A program made the position numbers and the translations under genes. 64,000 nt of DNA from Anniella stebbinsi (lineage: Eukaryota; Chordata; Lepidosauria; Squamata; Anniellidae), in NCBI GenBank assembly GCA_029215795.1, contig JARDYH010000001.1:14035501-14099500 (forward strand), in the 5' to 3' direction. Within the stretch, counting starts at the first letter, position 1; each line of letters begins with the position of its first letter. The notes under the pieces are model-generated. The model saw nothing but the letters and a program-made list of their open reading frames with translations, was not told the DNA's origin and did no database searches. Positions 22,638 to 33,826 of this stretch are shown here, one piece after another.

Positions 22638-23110
22638 ACAGTTTGAAGTTGCAGGTCTGGATAAGTATGGAATGGGTGGTAAGGGAGTGCTGATTGGCTA
22701 GTTGTTTGGAGTGCCTGGATTGGTGGGGTGTGGGAGAGTGGGAGGAGCTGGGGAGCGAATGAGATATATATGTGCCAGACAGAGGGGTTGAGCTGATAGG
22801 GGGTTGATTTGGGAGAGGGTAGATAGAGAGAGAGTGAGAGAAAGAATATTTGAGGAAACGTGAGGTGTTCGATTGATTTAATATTGTGAGAGGAAAGTTT
22901 AGTTTTAAGAACAGTTTGAAACATATAAGCATTGTACTTGAAACCGCTACTCAAATGAACTGGGGAAACCAATAAGCTTATTGTGCACGGAATACACTGA
23001 TGTTAATAAATCTTGTTAATTTGAACAAACTGGTGTGGTCTTTAGGTGTACCTGGAGCTGTGGGGCCTAATAGTAAAGGCTGGACAGGGGCAGCAGCAGC
23101 AAGGAGTTGG
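22638..23110 (+). other. Possible solo LTR or promoter-like segment
   Basis: Features in LTR-like order: a CCAAT-type tgattggcta at 22691, a TATA-type gagatatatatg at 22761 and a polyadenylation signal AATAAA at 23005, then ggtgtggtct. There is no internal retroviral coding on either side and I could not find clean TG...CA ends, so a solo LTR is only a possibility. No gene follows it. Confidence 0.3.
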
Positions 23111-23119
23111 ATAAAGTCT

Positions 23120-23280
23120 CACAGATACTGCCCAGTATGCCTCTTAATACCAGTTGCTGGGGGACATGAGATGGTGCTGTGGGTTTCCCACAGGCATCTG
23201 GTTGGCTAATGTGGGCACAATTTGCTGGACTAGGTAGGCCTTTGGTCTGATATACCACAGCTTTTCTTATGGACTTATGT
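23120..23280 (+). mobile_element. CR1-type LINE 3' fragment
   Basis: The typical end gggtttcccacaggcatctg, gttggc..., cctttggtctgata and ttttcttatg. Same family as the copies at 2640 and 25590. Confidence 0.7.
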
Positions 23281-23999
23281 CATCCAGTGAGCTTGATGGC
23301 TGATTGGGAATTTGAACCTGGATCTCCCTGGTTCTAGTCTAACATGCTAAAAACAAAACAGAAAAAGCATAGCAATAAAAATTAACAGTGTTGAGAAACA
23401 ACTGGTAAAGCATCCCTGTTCCCAAATAAATTAAACTTGTTTATTGTGTGGTGTTTGTGTATAGGATGGGTATTCCTATTTGTTCAGCTGCATATGGATT
23501 CGTTTAAATGTTAGAGTCTAAACAACTTTGCTATTTGTACTAACACATAAGGCTAACTGTGTATCTACAGCTGCTTCTAATAATTAAATTAAGAATTTCA
23601 CTGGCACACTTAAAACTAACATCGCGGCCGAGCTGCATCTCACTGGCATTTTGGGAAGGGAACCAAGCAATCTTGTCAGTTTCCTAATTGCAGCATTCTC
23701 AAATGAAGCACTTGAATGGAAAAAAATGTTGATGTAGCAGCAATTAAATAAAAAAAATAAATGTTGGATGACTAAATATTTGAATGCAGTGTGTTGCATA
23801 ACAACAATCTGTAAGTAATAGCTTTTATCTTCCTTTCTACTATTAACCATTAAAAATTTTATATCATAGTAAAAGTCTATCCTTATTTTACTGGTCACCT
23901 TATCTATTGGAGCCGCTACTGTGGCTCCAATAATGAGTAAGCTACTATAGAAAACAGTGATATTAGGGAATAATTTGAGGAAATTTTAAAATCACTTCA
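23281..23999. other. Intergenic, no recognised feature
   Basis: AT-rich sequence without a supported gene. Positions 23580-23900 look unique. Confidence 0.45.
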
Positions 24000-24472
24000 T
24001 TGGCTGCCAATTAGTTTCCGGGCAAAGTATAAAATGTTGGTTATTACCTTTAAATCCCTACATGGTTTGAGTCCAGGTTACCTGCGGGATCACCTTCCCC
24101 CATACAATCCGCCCCGCACATTCAGGTCCTCTGGGAAGAATTTACTTCAGTCAGCCAAAACTAGGCTGACAACCGTTACCCAGAGGACCTTCTCTTCTGC
24201 CAATCCCAGGCTGTGGAATGGCCTGCTGGGAGGGATTCGTCAACTTCACAATCTTTCTGACTTTAAGAAAGGCATAAAGACTGATCTCTTCTGGCAGGCC
24301 TAACTAGTTGAATTTTAAGATGTTTCATTGTTATTTTAACAATGTATTCGTTTTATACGTTTTTAATCACTTTTATCTATTTTATGCTGTTTTGTATTTA
24401 ATGTTGTTCCCCGCCTTGATCCAAAGGGAGAGGCGGTTAAGAAATAACTAGATGATGATGATGATGATTAAA
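24000..24472 (+). mobile_element. L2 LINE 3' fragment
   Basis: An open + strand frame (24034-24303) carries the L2 ORF2 C terminus: MLVITFKSLHGLSPGYLRDH, PPRTFRSSGKN, RTFSSANPRLWNGL and FKKGIKTDLFWQA, then a stop. A 3' UTR follows and ends in a GAT tail (24451-24468). The C-terminal frame is nearly intact, so this is one of the younger L2 copies here. Confidence 0.88.
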
Positions 24473-24936
24473 AGAGGGGAAAGCCATTGATAACCTTCTC
24501 CTCCTTGAATTTGTCCAATCCACTTTTAAAGTAATCAAAATTGGTGGCCAACAATATATCTTGTCAAAGTGAATTCCACAGTTTAACTTTGCACTGTGTG
24601 AAGAAGTATTTGCCTTTATTTGTCCTGAATCGTCCACCAATCACCAATGGGATGACCCTGCATTCTAGTATTAGGAGGCCCAAATGTTGCTGCTAAGGCT
24701 TCACTCTCCCTTATCTGGCTGAGCCATCCCCAGGCAGAGCTGCCTTTATCCCTTACATTCAGCCCCAGCTACCCCCTGCCTCTCTGCCTTGGTGTTTTCA
24801 GCAAGAGAAAGGGTATGTCTACATCCCGTGAGTTCTGGTGTTCTGTTACCCTAGCGCAGGAGAAACTGAAGTCCTTCTCAGGAAAACTTTTTGTCTTTCT
24901 TCAGACCTCTGCTCATTGTCTGCTGCTTACATTGTT

Positions 24937-24993
<57 letters not shown>

Positions 24994-25587
24994 AAGAGAG
25001 AGAGAATTAAACCCAAAGTAACAAACCGAAGAACAAATTGTGCTTGATATATGATGTAATCAGCCCAAAGAACTCTTGTTATTGGGCGGCCGAAAATATA
25101 CTAGATAAAAATAATTAGATAGTTCTGGTTAAGAACACTTACATCCACATCTGAACTTGATTGTGTAAATTGTTTGTCGGCCAAAGTTATACTGGAGGCA
25201 GTCCGTTCTCATAAAGTCTGGAATTTCTTCCAGGGTGTTAATTTGTGGTGCCAGGAACAGATTGTGTGTTGAGATACTGAAGTGGTAGGAAACTGCATAA
25301 CATGCTTTGTTTGATCACTTCACAGGTTTTGCACACCGTTCTGTCATTTGGCAAGATAAAGCACTGCAAACTGATTCCTTCTCCACCACGCTGCTGGTTC
25401 CTCTGCCCTTTCTTCCCCTTTCTCCTCCAACTCACTCTCTTTTTGCCTCTTCTTCTTTCTCCTCTTCTCTTCTTCAACTTTCTTCTTCACTCCATTCCAT
25501 GCCCCTGTCACTTTACTCTAGAGACAGGCATTACACCTCCAGTATCAGAGGCACTATGCCTATAGACACCAATTTCCGGGGAACATG
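24473..25587. other. Intergenic, with a dinucleotide repeat
   Basis: It includes a CR1-like scrap at 24480-24640 (gtgaattccacagtttaact) and the GT/GA microsatellite. No gene. Confidence 0.45.
24937..25006 (+). repeat. Compound (GT)n(GA)n microsatellite
   Basis: About 12 GT units followed by a long GA run with a few interruptions. Confidence 0.97.
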
Positions 25588-25589
25588 AC

Positions 25590-25690
25590 GGGGAAGGTGA
25601 TGCTGCACTCAGGTCCTGTTTGGGGGTTTCCCACAGGTAGCTGGATGGCCACTGTGTGAACAGAATGCTGGAGAGGAAGATTCCCTCATA
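25590..25690 (+). mobile_element. CR1-type LINE 3' scrap
   Basis: The sequence tttcccacaggtagctggat, then ggccactgtgtgaacagaat and gctgga, matching the CR1-type 3' ends at 2640 and 23120. Positions 25691-26249 that follow show no feature. Confidence 0.65.
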
Positions 25691-26249
25691 CCACTTGCTA
25701 GATTAATTTATTGGTTATCACGACTTATATAGTTTATGCTCTAAGATCTACCCAGGAAACCCCCAAGATCTATCCTCAAGAGAGGACAATCAGAACAGCA
25801 ATTATGCTTTCAAATTATGGTTAAATCACTGGAAGCAATTAGTGCTTAGTGATTTCCTCATTGTGAGCAATGAACACTGCTTCTAACCTTGGATTTAGCC
25901 TTTTTGTTTCCATATCAACAGAAATTATACTGGCCATGCACTGATGTTCTGCTTCATCAAACAGGAAATTAGCATCTTTAAAAGTCTGCATGCGTTTGCC
26001 CCTAAGGCTTTTTTTTTTAAGCCTCTCCACAGAGAGCAGTTTCTGCTGGCCCCTTGAAACTTTCCCCTAGGCATTACCATCATTACCATGTGCAAGGATC
26101 ACCTCAAGCTTCGCTTTAGGAACCATCAGTCTTACCATGCCTTGGGAAACTGGGAGCCTGTGTAATTAGCGGTCTGTGCAGGATGAAGTTTTATTAGAAT
26201 GGGAATGATTATTTCATGAGCTGCCAAAAGTGTGAATTAGGGAACAGTT

Positions 26250-26425
26250 TATAGAATCATAAAATAGTAGAGTTGGAAGGGGCCTATAAGGCCATCAAGT
26301 CCAACCACCTACTCAATGCAGGAATCCACATTAAAGCATCCCTGACAGATGGCTGTCCAGCTGCCTCTTGACTGCCTCTAGAGTGGGAGAGCCCACAACC
26401 TCCCAAGGTAATTGGTTCCATTATG
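26250..26425 (-). mobile_element. CR1 LINE 3' end (reverse orientation)
   Basis: It starts atagaatcataaaatagtag, then agttggaaggggcc and catcaagtccaacc, which is the reverse of the classic CR1 3' terminus with its ATTCTATGATTCTAT end. It runs into ctgtccagctgcctcttgac. A + strand copy of the same region lies at 27820. Confidence 0.88.
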
Positions 26426-26432
26426 TTAAGGC

Positions 26433-26753
26433 TCTAGGGTGACCATATGGAATGGAGGACAGAGCTCCTGTATCTTTAACAGTTGTTGAGAAAAGAGAAT
26501 TTCAGCAGGTATCATTTCTATACAAGAAGCACCTGGTGAAATTCCCTCTTCATCACCACAATTAAAGCTTCAGGAGCCCTGCCTTCTTTTGTATCTGGTC
26601 AAGACTGCAGGGCCCCTGCAGCTTTAACTGTTGTGATGAAGAGGGAATTTCATCAAGTGCTGCATGCATACAAATGATACTGCTAAAATTTTAATTTCTA
26701 CACAACTGTTAAAGATAAAGGAGCCTTGTCCTCCTTTTCATGTGATCACCATA
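26433..26753. mobile_element. Foldback MITE with about 50-bp arms
   Basis: The left end tagggtgaccatatggaatg, gaggacagagctcctgtatc and tttaacagttgt pairs with the right end acaactgttaaagataaagg, agccttgtcctcc and tgatcacc. An inner repeat of the arm (gaagagggaatttcatcaag / ctggtgaaattccctcttca) makes almost the whole element self-complementary. It is non-coding. Confidence 0.82.
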
Positions 26754-26984
26754 GTTAAGCATTCCCTGAAAAGGAATAGGCAATCGGGGGCTTATGAAAG
26801 TGTGTGAAGCAGGGCCATCCCTTCCATGAAGCAGGGTGAGGTGCCTGCATCTGGGTTGAAGCTAGAGGAGCAGCGAACTCCTGCCCTGAAAAGGAGGGCC
26901 TGCCACTGTCCCTCCTCCTCCAGGGGGTGTTTTGGAGAGCCCCACCAGCCATCCTCTTCTTACGGCATCTGCAGAGGTTCTAAG

Positions 26985-27540
26985 CCCCCATAATTCTAAA
27001 CACCACCAGGTAATAATCTGTGCATGACTATGGAAAGTTTCTCCACCCCAAGATTCCCATCATCCAATCCTACATAGAAGATCAGATCTAAAGTGTGACC
27101 TGCCAAATGAGTGTGGTCAGATATTAATTCGGACAGACCCATGGTTGCCATGGGGGCTATGAAGTCCTGAGCCACTCCCAATAAGGTGGCCTCAGCATGT
27201 ATCTTGAAGGCTCCAGCACAACGAACCATGGAGACTCCAGCACCAACCCCAGGTCCACATTGGGGAGCTCAGGAAGACAAGCTCAAACCTGGAAGACTGT
27301 GGGATGGGACACCTAGACAGGGAGATAAGATCACAAAAGACCACTGCAATTTTATCTCCACACACCCCAGGTCTTGCCTGCTGTAACATAGAGAACCCAT
27401 GTGGGCAAAGCTGGGAGAGATTCACTCCATCAGTCTCATCCAACCAGGTCTTCATGATACTGGCCAGGTCAACATGCTCATCTGGGTTCAAGTCCTGGAT
27501 GGCAGTTGTTTTCCCATTCACTGACCGTGACCAGAATAAA
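26985..27540 (-). mobile_element. L2-type LINE endonuclease-domain fragment
   Basis: The minus strand frames read KTTAIQDLNPDEHVDLASIM, KTWLDETDGV, LCPHGFS, ARPG and IPQSSRFE, then FKIHAEATLLGVAQDF, HLAGHTLDLIFYVGL and DDGNLGVEKLS. This is the order of an L2-type apurinic endonuclease domain (WL.E, then F..H.., then HTLDL.F). Frameshifts separate the two parts. The matching reverse transcriptase is not adjacent, so this is an isolated internal piece. Confidence 0.75.
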
Positions 27541-27578
27541 ATGGTGTCTGCTTTTGTTACCCTGATCCCACATCCATT

Positions 27579-27703
27579 TAGGGTGCAATCCTATGCATGT
27601 GTATACAGAAAAAAAGTCATACAACTCTCAGCATGCCCCAGCCATGTTGGGAATTGTAGGACTTTTTTTTTCCTGACTAAACTTGCATAGGATTGTGCCC
27701 CTA
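27579..27703. mobile_element. Short palindromic MITE
   Basis: The left end gggtgcaatcctatgcatgt and the right end acttgcataggattgtgccc are imperfect inverted repeats around a foldback core (agtcatacaactctcagcat / ttgggaattgtaggacttt). The gcaatcctatgca end recurs, worn, near 30460, 32415 and 46390. Confidence 0.7.
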
Positions 27704-27819
27704 TTTGGAAATGAGCACCATTTTGTCACAGAAAAGGATAAGATACATTTAAAATAAAAATAATAAAATGAACATCTGTAACCATGCATATGCCCAGTGG
27801 GGTGCTCCTCAATTATAAA

Positions 27820-28112
27820 ATGTTTACAAAGAAGTAGGAAGGATGCTGCCCTGATGCAGAACACAGAATAATGGGCTCAAATTACAGGAAACCAGGTTCC
27901 AACCTGACATCAGGGAAAACTTCCTGACTGTTAGAGTAGTACGACAATGGAACCAATTACCGAGGGAGGTCATGGGCTCTCCCACACTAGAGGCTTTCAA
28001 GGGGCAGCCATCTGTCAGGTATGCTTTAAGGTGGATTCCAGCATTGAGCAGGGGGTTGGACTTGATGGCCATATAGGCCCCTTCCAACTCTACTATTCTA
28101 TGATTCTGATGG
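27820..28112 (+). mobile_element. CR1 LINE 3' end
   Basis: The characteristic CR1 3' region: aaacttcctgactgttagag, cgacaatggaaccaattacc, ggaggtcatgggctctccc, ggttggacttgatggcca and ccttccaactctactattct with an ATTCTATGATTCT end. It is 5'-truncated and non-coding. Confidence 0.92.
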
Positions 28113-29179
28113 GGTCCATCATGCCTGTGCTGGCCCAGGTGCTGATGATGTAGGGCCTATTTGCAACTGGCCCCATAGGTTGCCACTCTGTGGATCAATT
28201 ATTATTATTATTAGTAGTAGTAGTAGTAGTAGTATTCAGGGGGCAGTTAGCTGCGGTGACCCTGGACTTTGGCTCTAGCTGTACCACTGATCTAACGTTG
28301 AAAGCTTGACTTCCTAAATTGCCTTATTTTTCTATTCTCTCCGTTCCTTTTTCATCATGTCTCATAGACTGAAAGCCATTGTTATACAATGATGGCATCT
28401 AAATGCTGTAATCAAATACACAAAATGAAAAAGCATGTGTGACTGGAGGTGGTTTAGTGCCATGGTAAAAAAAAAATGAGCATTTTGGTGTGAGCCCAAG
28501 ATTCCCGGCACCACCTACGTGAAATTCATAGCCATGTAAAAAAATCGTCATGTGCCCAAAGAGGCACTCCATTGCAAGGAAATGCTTAACGAGAACACTT
28601 GGTGAGCAATCTTCTTCACAAGACTAATGAGGTACGGCTTTAAACATTAAGTTCAAATCAGAGACACTTGATGTATGCCTAATTGTCAGCTGTGAGAAGC
28701 TGTGGACGAAAAGTAAGGCAGGCGTGTTTGTTGCCCCTGGCAAAAACTCGAGGGAACTTTGTTAATCAACAAAATTAGATGCCATCCCTGCAATAGAGTG
28801 CTGAACAGTAAAACCTTAATTTTATGCACTGCATAGTTAATAAAAATGAACGTTAAGTACCACAGTTTTATGGTGTTGTAACAAGACTGGTCTTTTGCCA
28901 GTGTTGTTACCTACTGTCGAAATTAGCAAGTAGTGGTTATAGCTATCATACTCATGAATAGCAGTGAGTATAGCTATTGTGAGGATTTAGGACAAATCTT
29001 TGTGCATCTGATCCTTGACTTCACGATGTCTCTGAAAAAGGGTTGAAGGTCAGCTTTGACCTAGCAATGGCGGCCAGGGTTTTTTTAAATTCAGATTTGG
29101 CCTATTCATGTATAAAGCAATGTGTGTGTGCATGTAATTTTTACATCAAAGGGGGCATATGGGTTAGAGGGGTTAGTTC
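28113..29179. other. Mostly unique sequence, candidate conserved non-coding element
   Basis: After a TTA/TAG microsatellite (28198-28234), positions 28480-28880 hold a repeat-free block with enhancer-like composition (cgtcatgtgcccaaagaggc, cttgatgtatgcctaattgt, caaaattagatgcc). No coding frame. Conservation is untested. Confidence 0.35.
28198..28234 (+). repeat. Compound (ATT)n(AGT)n microsatellite
   Basis: About five ATT units running into seven AGT units. Confidence 0.95.
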
Positions 29180-29510
29180 ATTCATTCCATTTCTGTACTG
29201 CCAAATCGCCAAAGTTCTCTGGGCAGTTTAGAATTATTAGAAACCTTAAAATATATTGCTATGCACAATAAACAAAGCAGACACAGATACACACATATCA
29301 AAACAATATGCCCTGTCCTGATTAAAAACCTATTTCATGCTGCCAAATGCCTAGGAGTAGAGGAAGGCCTTTTCACACCGAAAGATAACGATTTTGGCAC
29401 CAGTTGAGCCTCGCTACGGTGTTCATTCCATAATTGGGGGGGGGGGGGCTGCCACTGAAAAGGCCTTCTCCCTCATTGGAATCCTCAGCTTCCCTCAGAG
29501 GAATCACCTG
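29180..29510 (-). mobile_element. L2 LINE 3' fragment (reverse orientation)
   Basis: On the minus strand, MREKAFSVAAP is followed by a C-run (opposite the G13 at 29438) and a decayed LWNE..-like segment. The 3' UTR ends near 29180 (gtactgccaaatcgcc side). It is heavily worn. Confidence 0.65.
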
Positions 29511-29967
29511 GAGGAGGGCCTTAAGTCTACGGATTGGTTTATGCCAGGAGAGGTGCTCCAAGGGGTATTGAGACATATCCCTGACCACCTCTCGCTTGCT
29601 CGTGCCTGAACCTTTTTAGGCTTTTAACCTCAGCCCAGCTCCAATATAGAAAGGGAACCAAATGAAAAATGTCTGGGGTATGGAGTACTGGTAGGAAGCG
29701 GGTAGGACTTACCTTTGTGTCCTTTTGATTATGAATGAATGGGATGTCTTGCTCAACTTGTTGAGGGTGTCTTATTCAACAGCTTTCCAGAACCGGGAGC
29801 CAGCACTGATCTGCTTCATTCATTTATAAATGTCCCATCCTCAGTGAGCCAACCTTCCCACTGTAATGTCACCAACTGCTATTCCTCCACTTCCTCTTTT
29901 TCATCATTGCTACCACTTGCTTGCGTGACAGGCAGACAACCAGCGGTGAAGTTATAAGTATCATTGA

Positions 29968-30372
29968 CTGGGTTCGGACGGTCAGCCAGGGAGAAGAAGC
30001 CATTGTGCCTTCTCGCCCGGTTCCTGCGTGTATCAAGTGCGCAGACACTATTAGCAGAAATCTATTTGCATAAACCATGTATATGCCCAGTTGGATGCTT
30101 CAGCATGTCAAGAGTGGTGCGCGCATGCAGTAGGAATTGACGTGTAATCCAAACCCAGCACACAGCACACTGATGGTGGCTTTGTACCCACCCTACACCC
30201 CATGGCTTGCAGTGGGGGTTGTAGAGTGGGTACGAAGCTGCCTTTGGCTGCGTATAGACAGCACACCAATCTGCGCTACATTGTGGAGAATTATGCAAAT
30301 GGTGGTGGTGCGCACAGCATGCATGGGGAAAAGCCATGACAGCTTCTTCTCCCTACATGATCACCTGAACAC
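29968..30372. mobile_element. Foldback MITE with nested inner hairpin
   Basis: The left ttcggacggtcagccaggga, gaagaagcc and the right agcttcttctccctacatga, tcacctgaa are imperfect inverted repeats. The centre holds a second inverted pair, gtacccaccctacacccc / gggttgtagagtgggtac, at about 30185-30233. It is non-coding. Confidence 0.65.
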
Positions 30373-30504
30373 TTCCATAGAGTTTAATAGGACTTGATCA
30401 TCAGTCCTCCACTTCCCTGGGAGTATGGAACTCAGCAAATATAGGATTGTATAGTTAGGCTGCAATCCTTAACACAGTTACTTGGTGGTAAGCCCAGTGA
30501 ACAC

Positions 30505-30615
30505 AGTAGACAAAGGATGGACAATATCTGGTCATCCTGATGTTTTAGCCTACAATTCCCATTGGCCAACATAGCCAATGGTGAGGGATTATGGATGTTG
30601 TATCTGAAAGACCAC
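30505..30615. mobile_element. Small palindromic repeat
   Basis: gatgttttagcctacaattc and ccattggcca pair with tggtgagggattatgg and atgttgtatctga. It is a worn copy of a palindromic family also seen at 38335 and 43440. Confidence 0.5.
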
Positions 30616-31089
30616 AACTTTTATCTACAGTAGATGTATGTGTGAGTAAACATCATAGGATTGCATCAATGGCCCTCTAAAGACAGCCTGCTTTCCAAGT
30701 AAAAGAAACATTGACAAAAATATCAAATGTTGAGGTGAAGTTGAACATGTGGAAGCAGAAATGGCATGTGTGACCCCCCCCCCCATTTTTAACATAAAGC
30801 ACTTTTTTTTCTAAGCAGATATGATTCTGCAGTATAAAGACTACAGGCTACTTGACCTATGCAAAGGGTTTCCATTATGATTCTATAAATGATCTATTTT
30901 GTTGCAAGCTATTATGTTTTACATGTCATTATCAATCAATTAGTGTGCATGCCTGTTGAGGAAATGTATGAATTAAACAGTGGAAAAAATATGTTTAAAT
31001 TCATCTTTTTCTTAGAGGTACAAATAAGTATTTAAGTAACTGATATAAAACCAATTTACTCAGTAGTGTTACAGGGAGCACACGACTCC

Positions 31090-31637
31090 CCGGTTAAAAC
31101 AGCTCCACTGGCTTCTGGTCTGTTTCCGGCACAATTCAAAGTGCTGGTTATCACCTATAAAGCCCTATATGGCTCGGGTCCAGGTTATCTGAATGACCGT
31201 ATTCTCCCATATGAGCCTGCCCATGCTATGAGATCTTCTGGGGAGACCTTTCTCTCAGTCCCACCAACATCCCAGGCACACCTGATGGGTACACAGAAAA
31301 GGGCCTTCTCGGTGGCTGCTCCAAGGCTCTGGAATTCCTTTCCCAGGGAGTTAGACTGGCTCCCTCCTTGATATGTTTTCAGAGGCAGGCAAAAGCTTCC
31401 TTATTCCAGAAGACCTTCGGTGAATAATGTGGACCTCCATCTATTGTTAAGATTTTTTTAAATTTCATATGTATTTTCAATGTTGAAATGTTTTAATATT
31501 GAAAAGTAAATTATATTTTTAACTTTGTATATTTCTATTTATAGCTTTTAACTGCATACGTTTTAATTTTGTAAAGCCGCTTTGAGGCCCAGTATTGGGC
31601 AAAAGGCGGGATACAAATAAAGATAATACTAACAAAA
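31090..31637 (+). mobile_element. L2 LINE 3' fragment
   Basis: A + strand frame reads FKVLVITYKALYGSGPGYLN, MRSSGETFLSVPP, QKRAFSVAAPRLWNSFPREL and then decays. The 3' UTR ends aagccgctttgaggcccagt, then gggcaaaaggcgggat and acaaataaagataata. It matches the L2 subfamily at 7208 in reverse orientation. Confidence 0.88.
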
Positions 31638-32501
31638 ATGGCGAGTTCTAAGTTGCTTGAAAACTAGATCATCTAACAGATTAGTAAAAGTTACAATCTG
31701 AAACAGTTAGATTGTCTATTGTTTCAATTGATATTAGCTGCTACATCTTGTCCCTCTTCCAGGCTGAAAATATTGGAGTATCTTTCTTTTTCTGATGATA
31801 TTATTATTATTAATAATAATAATAATAATATCATTGCCATCATATATGTAGCTCTCTTTTAGCAAAAGTTGAGCCAGCCAAATAGATTGTCTGCAATATA
31901 CTTGCAACAGCTATCTCAGCCTTATAAGATGTGCAAGAATAATGCACATATGCACAATAATGTCTTTTCCTCATGAATGAGTAATCACAACCAGACACCA
32001 CTTATCTGGAATTAGGGGAAACAGCAAAGCAAGAGGGTGTGACTTCTAACAGGCACCAGTGAGTATCTGTGATGTCGGCAGCATTTTGAATGCAGGATAT
32101 CGCTAGTTAATGAATAGTTAGGATTGTAGCTGTGGGAAGGAGGATGTGTTTACACTCTGATGGTTCAATGTAGTGCAGTGAATAGAATGTTGTATTAGGG
32201 TGTGTGAGAGATGCAGCAAACAACAGGGTAAAAATAGTCCTTAACAATATGTACCAACAACAAAAGCCACTTAAGGAAAATATATACCCCAACAATATTA
32301 TTTAATACAAACAAATACAAATGTTGTAACAATATAACAAATGTATCAAATATTTAAAGCTGAATATGTAGAACCTAAACATAGGGCAAATGTAAACGAG
32401 CTATTTGTTAGTCTCTCGGAGTGCAATACTATGCATATGGGTTACTGTTGCAGCAAAAACATCAAAGTGTCTTGTGGCACCTGAAAGAGCAACATATTAT
32501 G
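31638..32501. other. Intergenic, no recognised gene
   Basis: It contains a TTA/TAA palindromic microsatellite (31795-31834) and a worn MITE and repeat junction near 32410-32500. Otherwise it is unassigned. Confidence 0.45.
31795..31834. repeat. (TTA)n(TAA)n palindromic microsatellite
   Basis: TTA units flip into TAA units, so the run can fold back on itself. Confidence 0.93.
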
Positions 32502-32739
32502 TATTTTTATTTATTATTACATTTTTATCCCACCTTTTTTCATCTTGCAAGGAACCCCAGGCAGCTTATATTGTCCTCCTCCTCTCCATTTTATCCTCAC
32601 ATCAAGGCTGCGATGTAGGTTAGGCTGAGGACCAATGACCAGCCCAAAGCCACCCAGTGAGCGTCATGGCCGAATGGGGACTAGAACCCAGATCTCCAGA
32701 GTCCCAGTCCAACACTCTAACCACTACACCACACTGCTA
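32502..32739 (-). mobile_element. tRNA-derived SINE (family A)
   Basis: A reverse-oriented copy of the SINE at 15408: minus-strand head agtgtggtgtagtggttaga, then B-box-like gggttctagtccc, the body and a ttatttattatt-side tail. The A-box/B-box region is better preserved than at 15408. Confidence 0.87.
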
Positions 32740-33410
32740 TAAGTTTTGATGGACTAGTATTATTCTCAGCACCCATGGGTGTAGAGGGAGAAATTTAAGT
32801 TACGGATATACACATTTATATATGTAACTTACATTAAACTCAATAGCACTTACTTCTCAACAGATACGGATAGGATTCCACTTTGAGTGTATTCAAAATA
32901 AACACAGTATCCATTCACAATAGTTGTGATTGGTAATTATACAAGTACTGGTAAGCAAATTAACACCACTAATGAGACAGAAATCTATTTTCTCCATTCA
33001 TGCCCAAACACGTAGAATCAAATTTCTTGATAAATTCTAAACCAGCAGTTTCATTCTGTAGTCGCCCGTTGGAATTCCTATTGTTGGTGAGTCTTAACTT
33101 TCAGGTCAGCAGTGAAGTGTCCTGGGAGGCTCCCCTGTTCCTCATCTAGAAAATGCACTGATGAGAAGCTTGGTCTGTTGAATTCCTACCTGTCCTGCAA
33201 AGAACAGGAACAGAACACGTTTGACGCCTAGATAGTTGCATGCGTATTTCTCCTCCTGTTTCCTCCTGATCCCTGGACAACCACAAAGCCTGTGTCACCA
33301 GAGCTGCGCTTGACAGATGTCACCCCACCCCCTCTGTCTGTCCGTCTGCCGCCTTCTGTCTTTCACCTTCTCCTTAATCCACTTTTTCTAGGGACTAATC
33401 TCTCACACCC
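32740..33410. other. Upstream flank of DIAPH2, no recognised gene
   Basis: AT-rich sequence with a worn MITE scrap near 32815-32885, becoming more GC-rich towards the promoter. No exon of another gene is visible. Confidence 0.5.
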
Positions 33411-33620
33411 ATTGTAGGCTGGTGGCTCTTATCTCAGTGGGTCATTGAATCCGCTCTGGGTCTCAGTCAGACCTCTAAAGCAGCTATCCAAAGTGCTGAA
33501 CCCTAGCCCCATAACGGTCTCAGCACCTTGGGCAGCACTTTTAAAGCCCTAACCGGCTCTGACTAAACCCCAGGGCAGATTCACCGCCCCACTAAAACAG
33601 GAGCCACCAGCCTCCACTGC
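33411..33620. mobile_element. Foldback MITE next to the DIAPH2 promoter
   Basis: The left arm ggctggtggctcttatctca, gtgggtcattgaatccgctc pairs with the right arm agattcaccgccccactaaa, acaggagccaccagcctcc. It is the same family as 7801-7980, and its right end abuts the CpG island, about 515 bp upstream of the start codon. It could affect the upstream promoter; this is inference. Confidence 0.8.
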
Positions 33621-33826
33621 TCATTCCTCCTCCGCACCTCCTCCTCCTCCGCCTCGCCTTCAATCCGGGCACTCACTTCCGCCAGGCTTTTCCTTCTGCG
33701 CCTCACCTCCCTCCTTCCCCTCTATCTCTTCGAAGCCGCTTCCGCGTCCGAATTGGCGTCCTCCTCAGCCCCGGAGTGAGGGCAGCGGCGCGGCGCTGGC
33801 GCGGCTTCAGCGTGCCAGGAGCGGCG

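Noticed and set aside
24034..24303. Stand-alone small gene of 89 codons
   Set aside because: It is the C-terminal end of L2 ORF2, with the same signature as five other fragments in the window and an L2 3' UTR after it.
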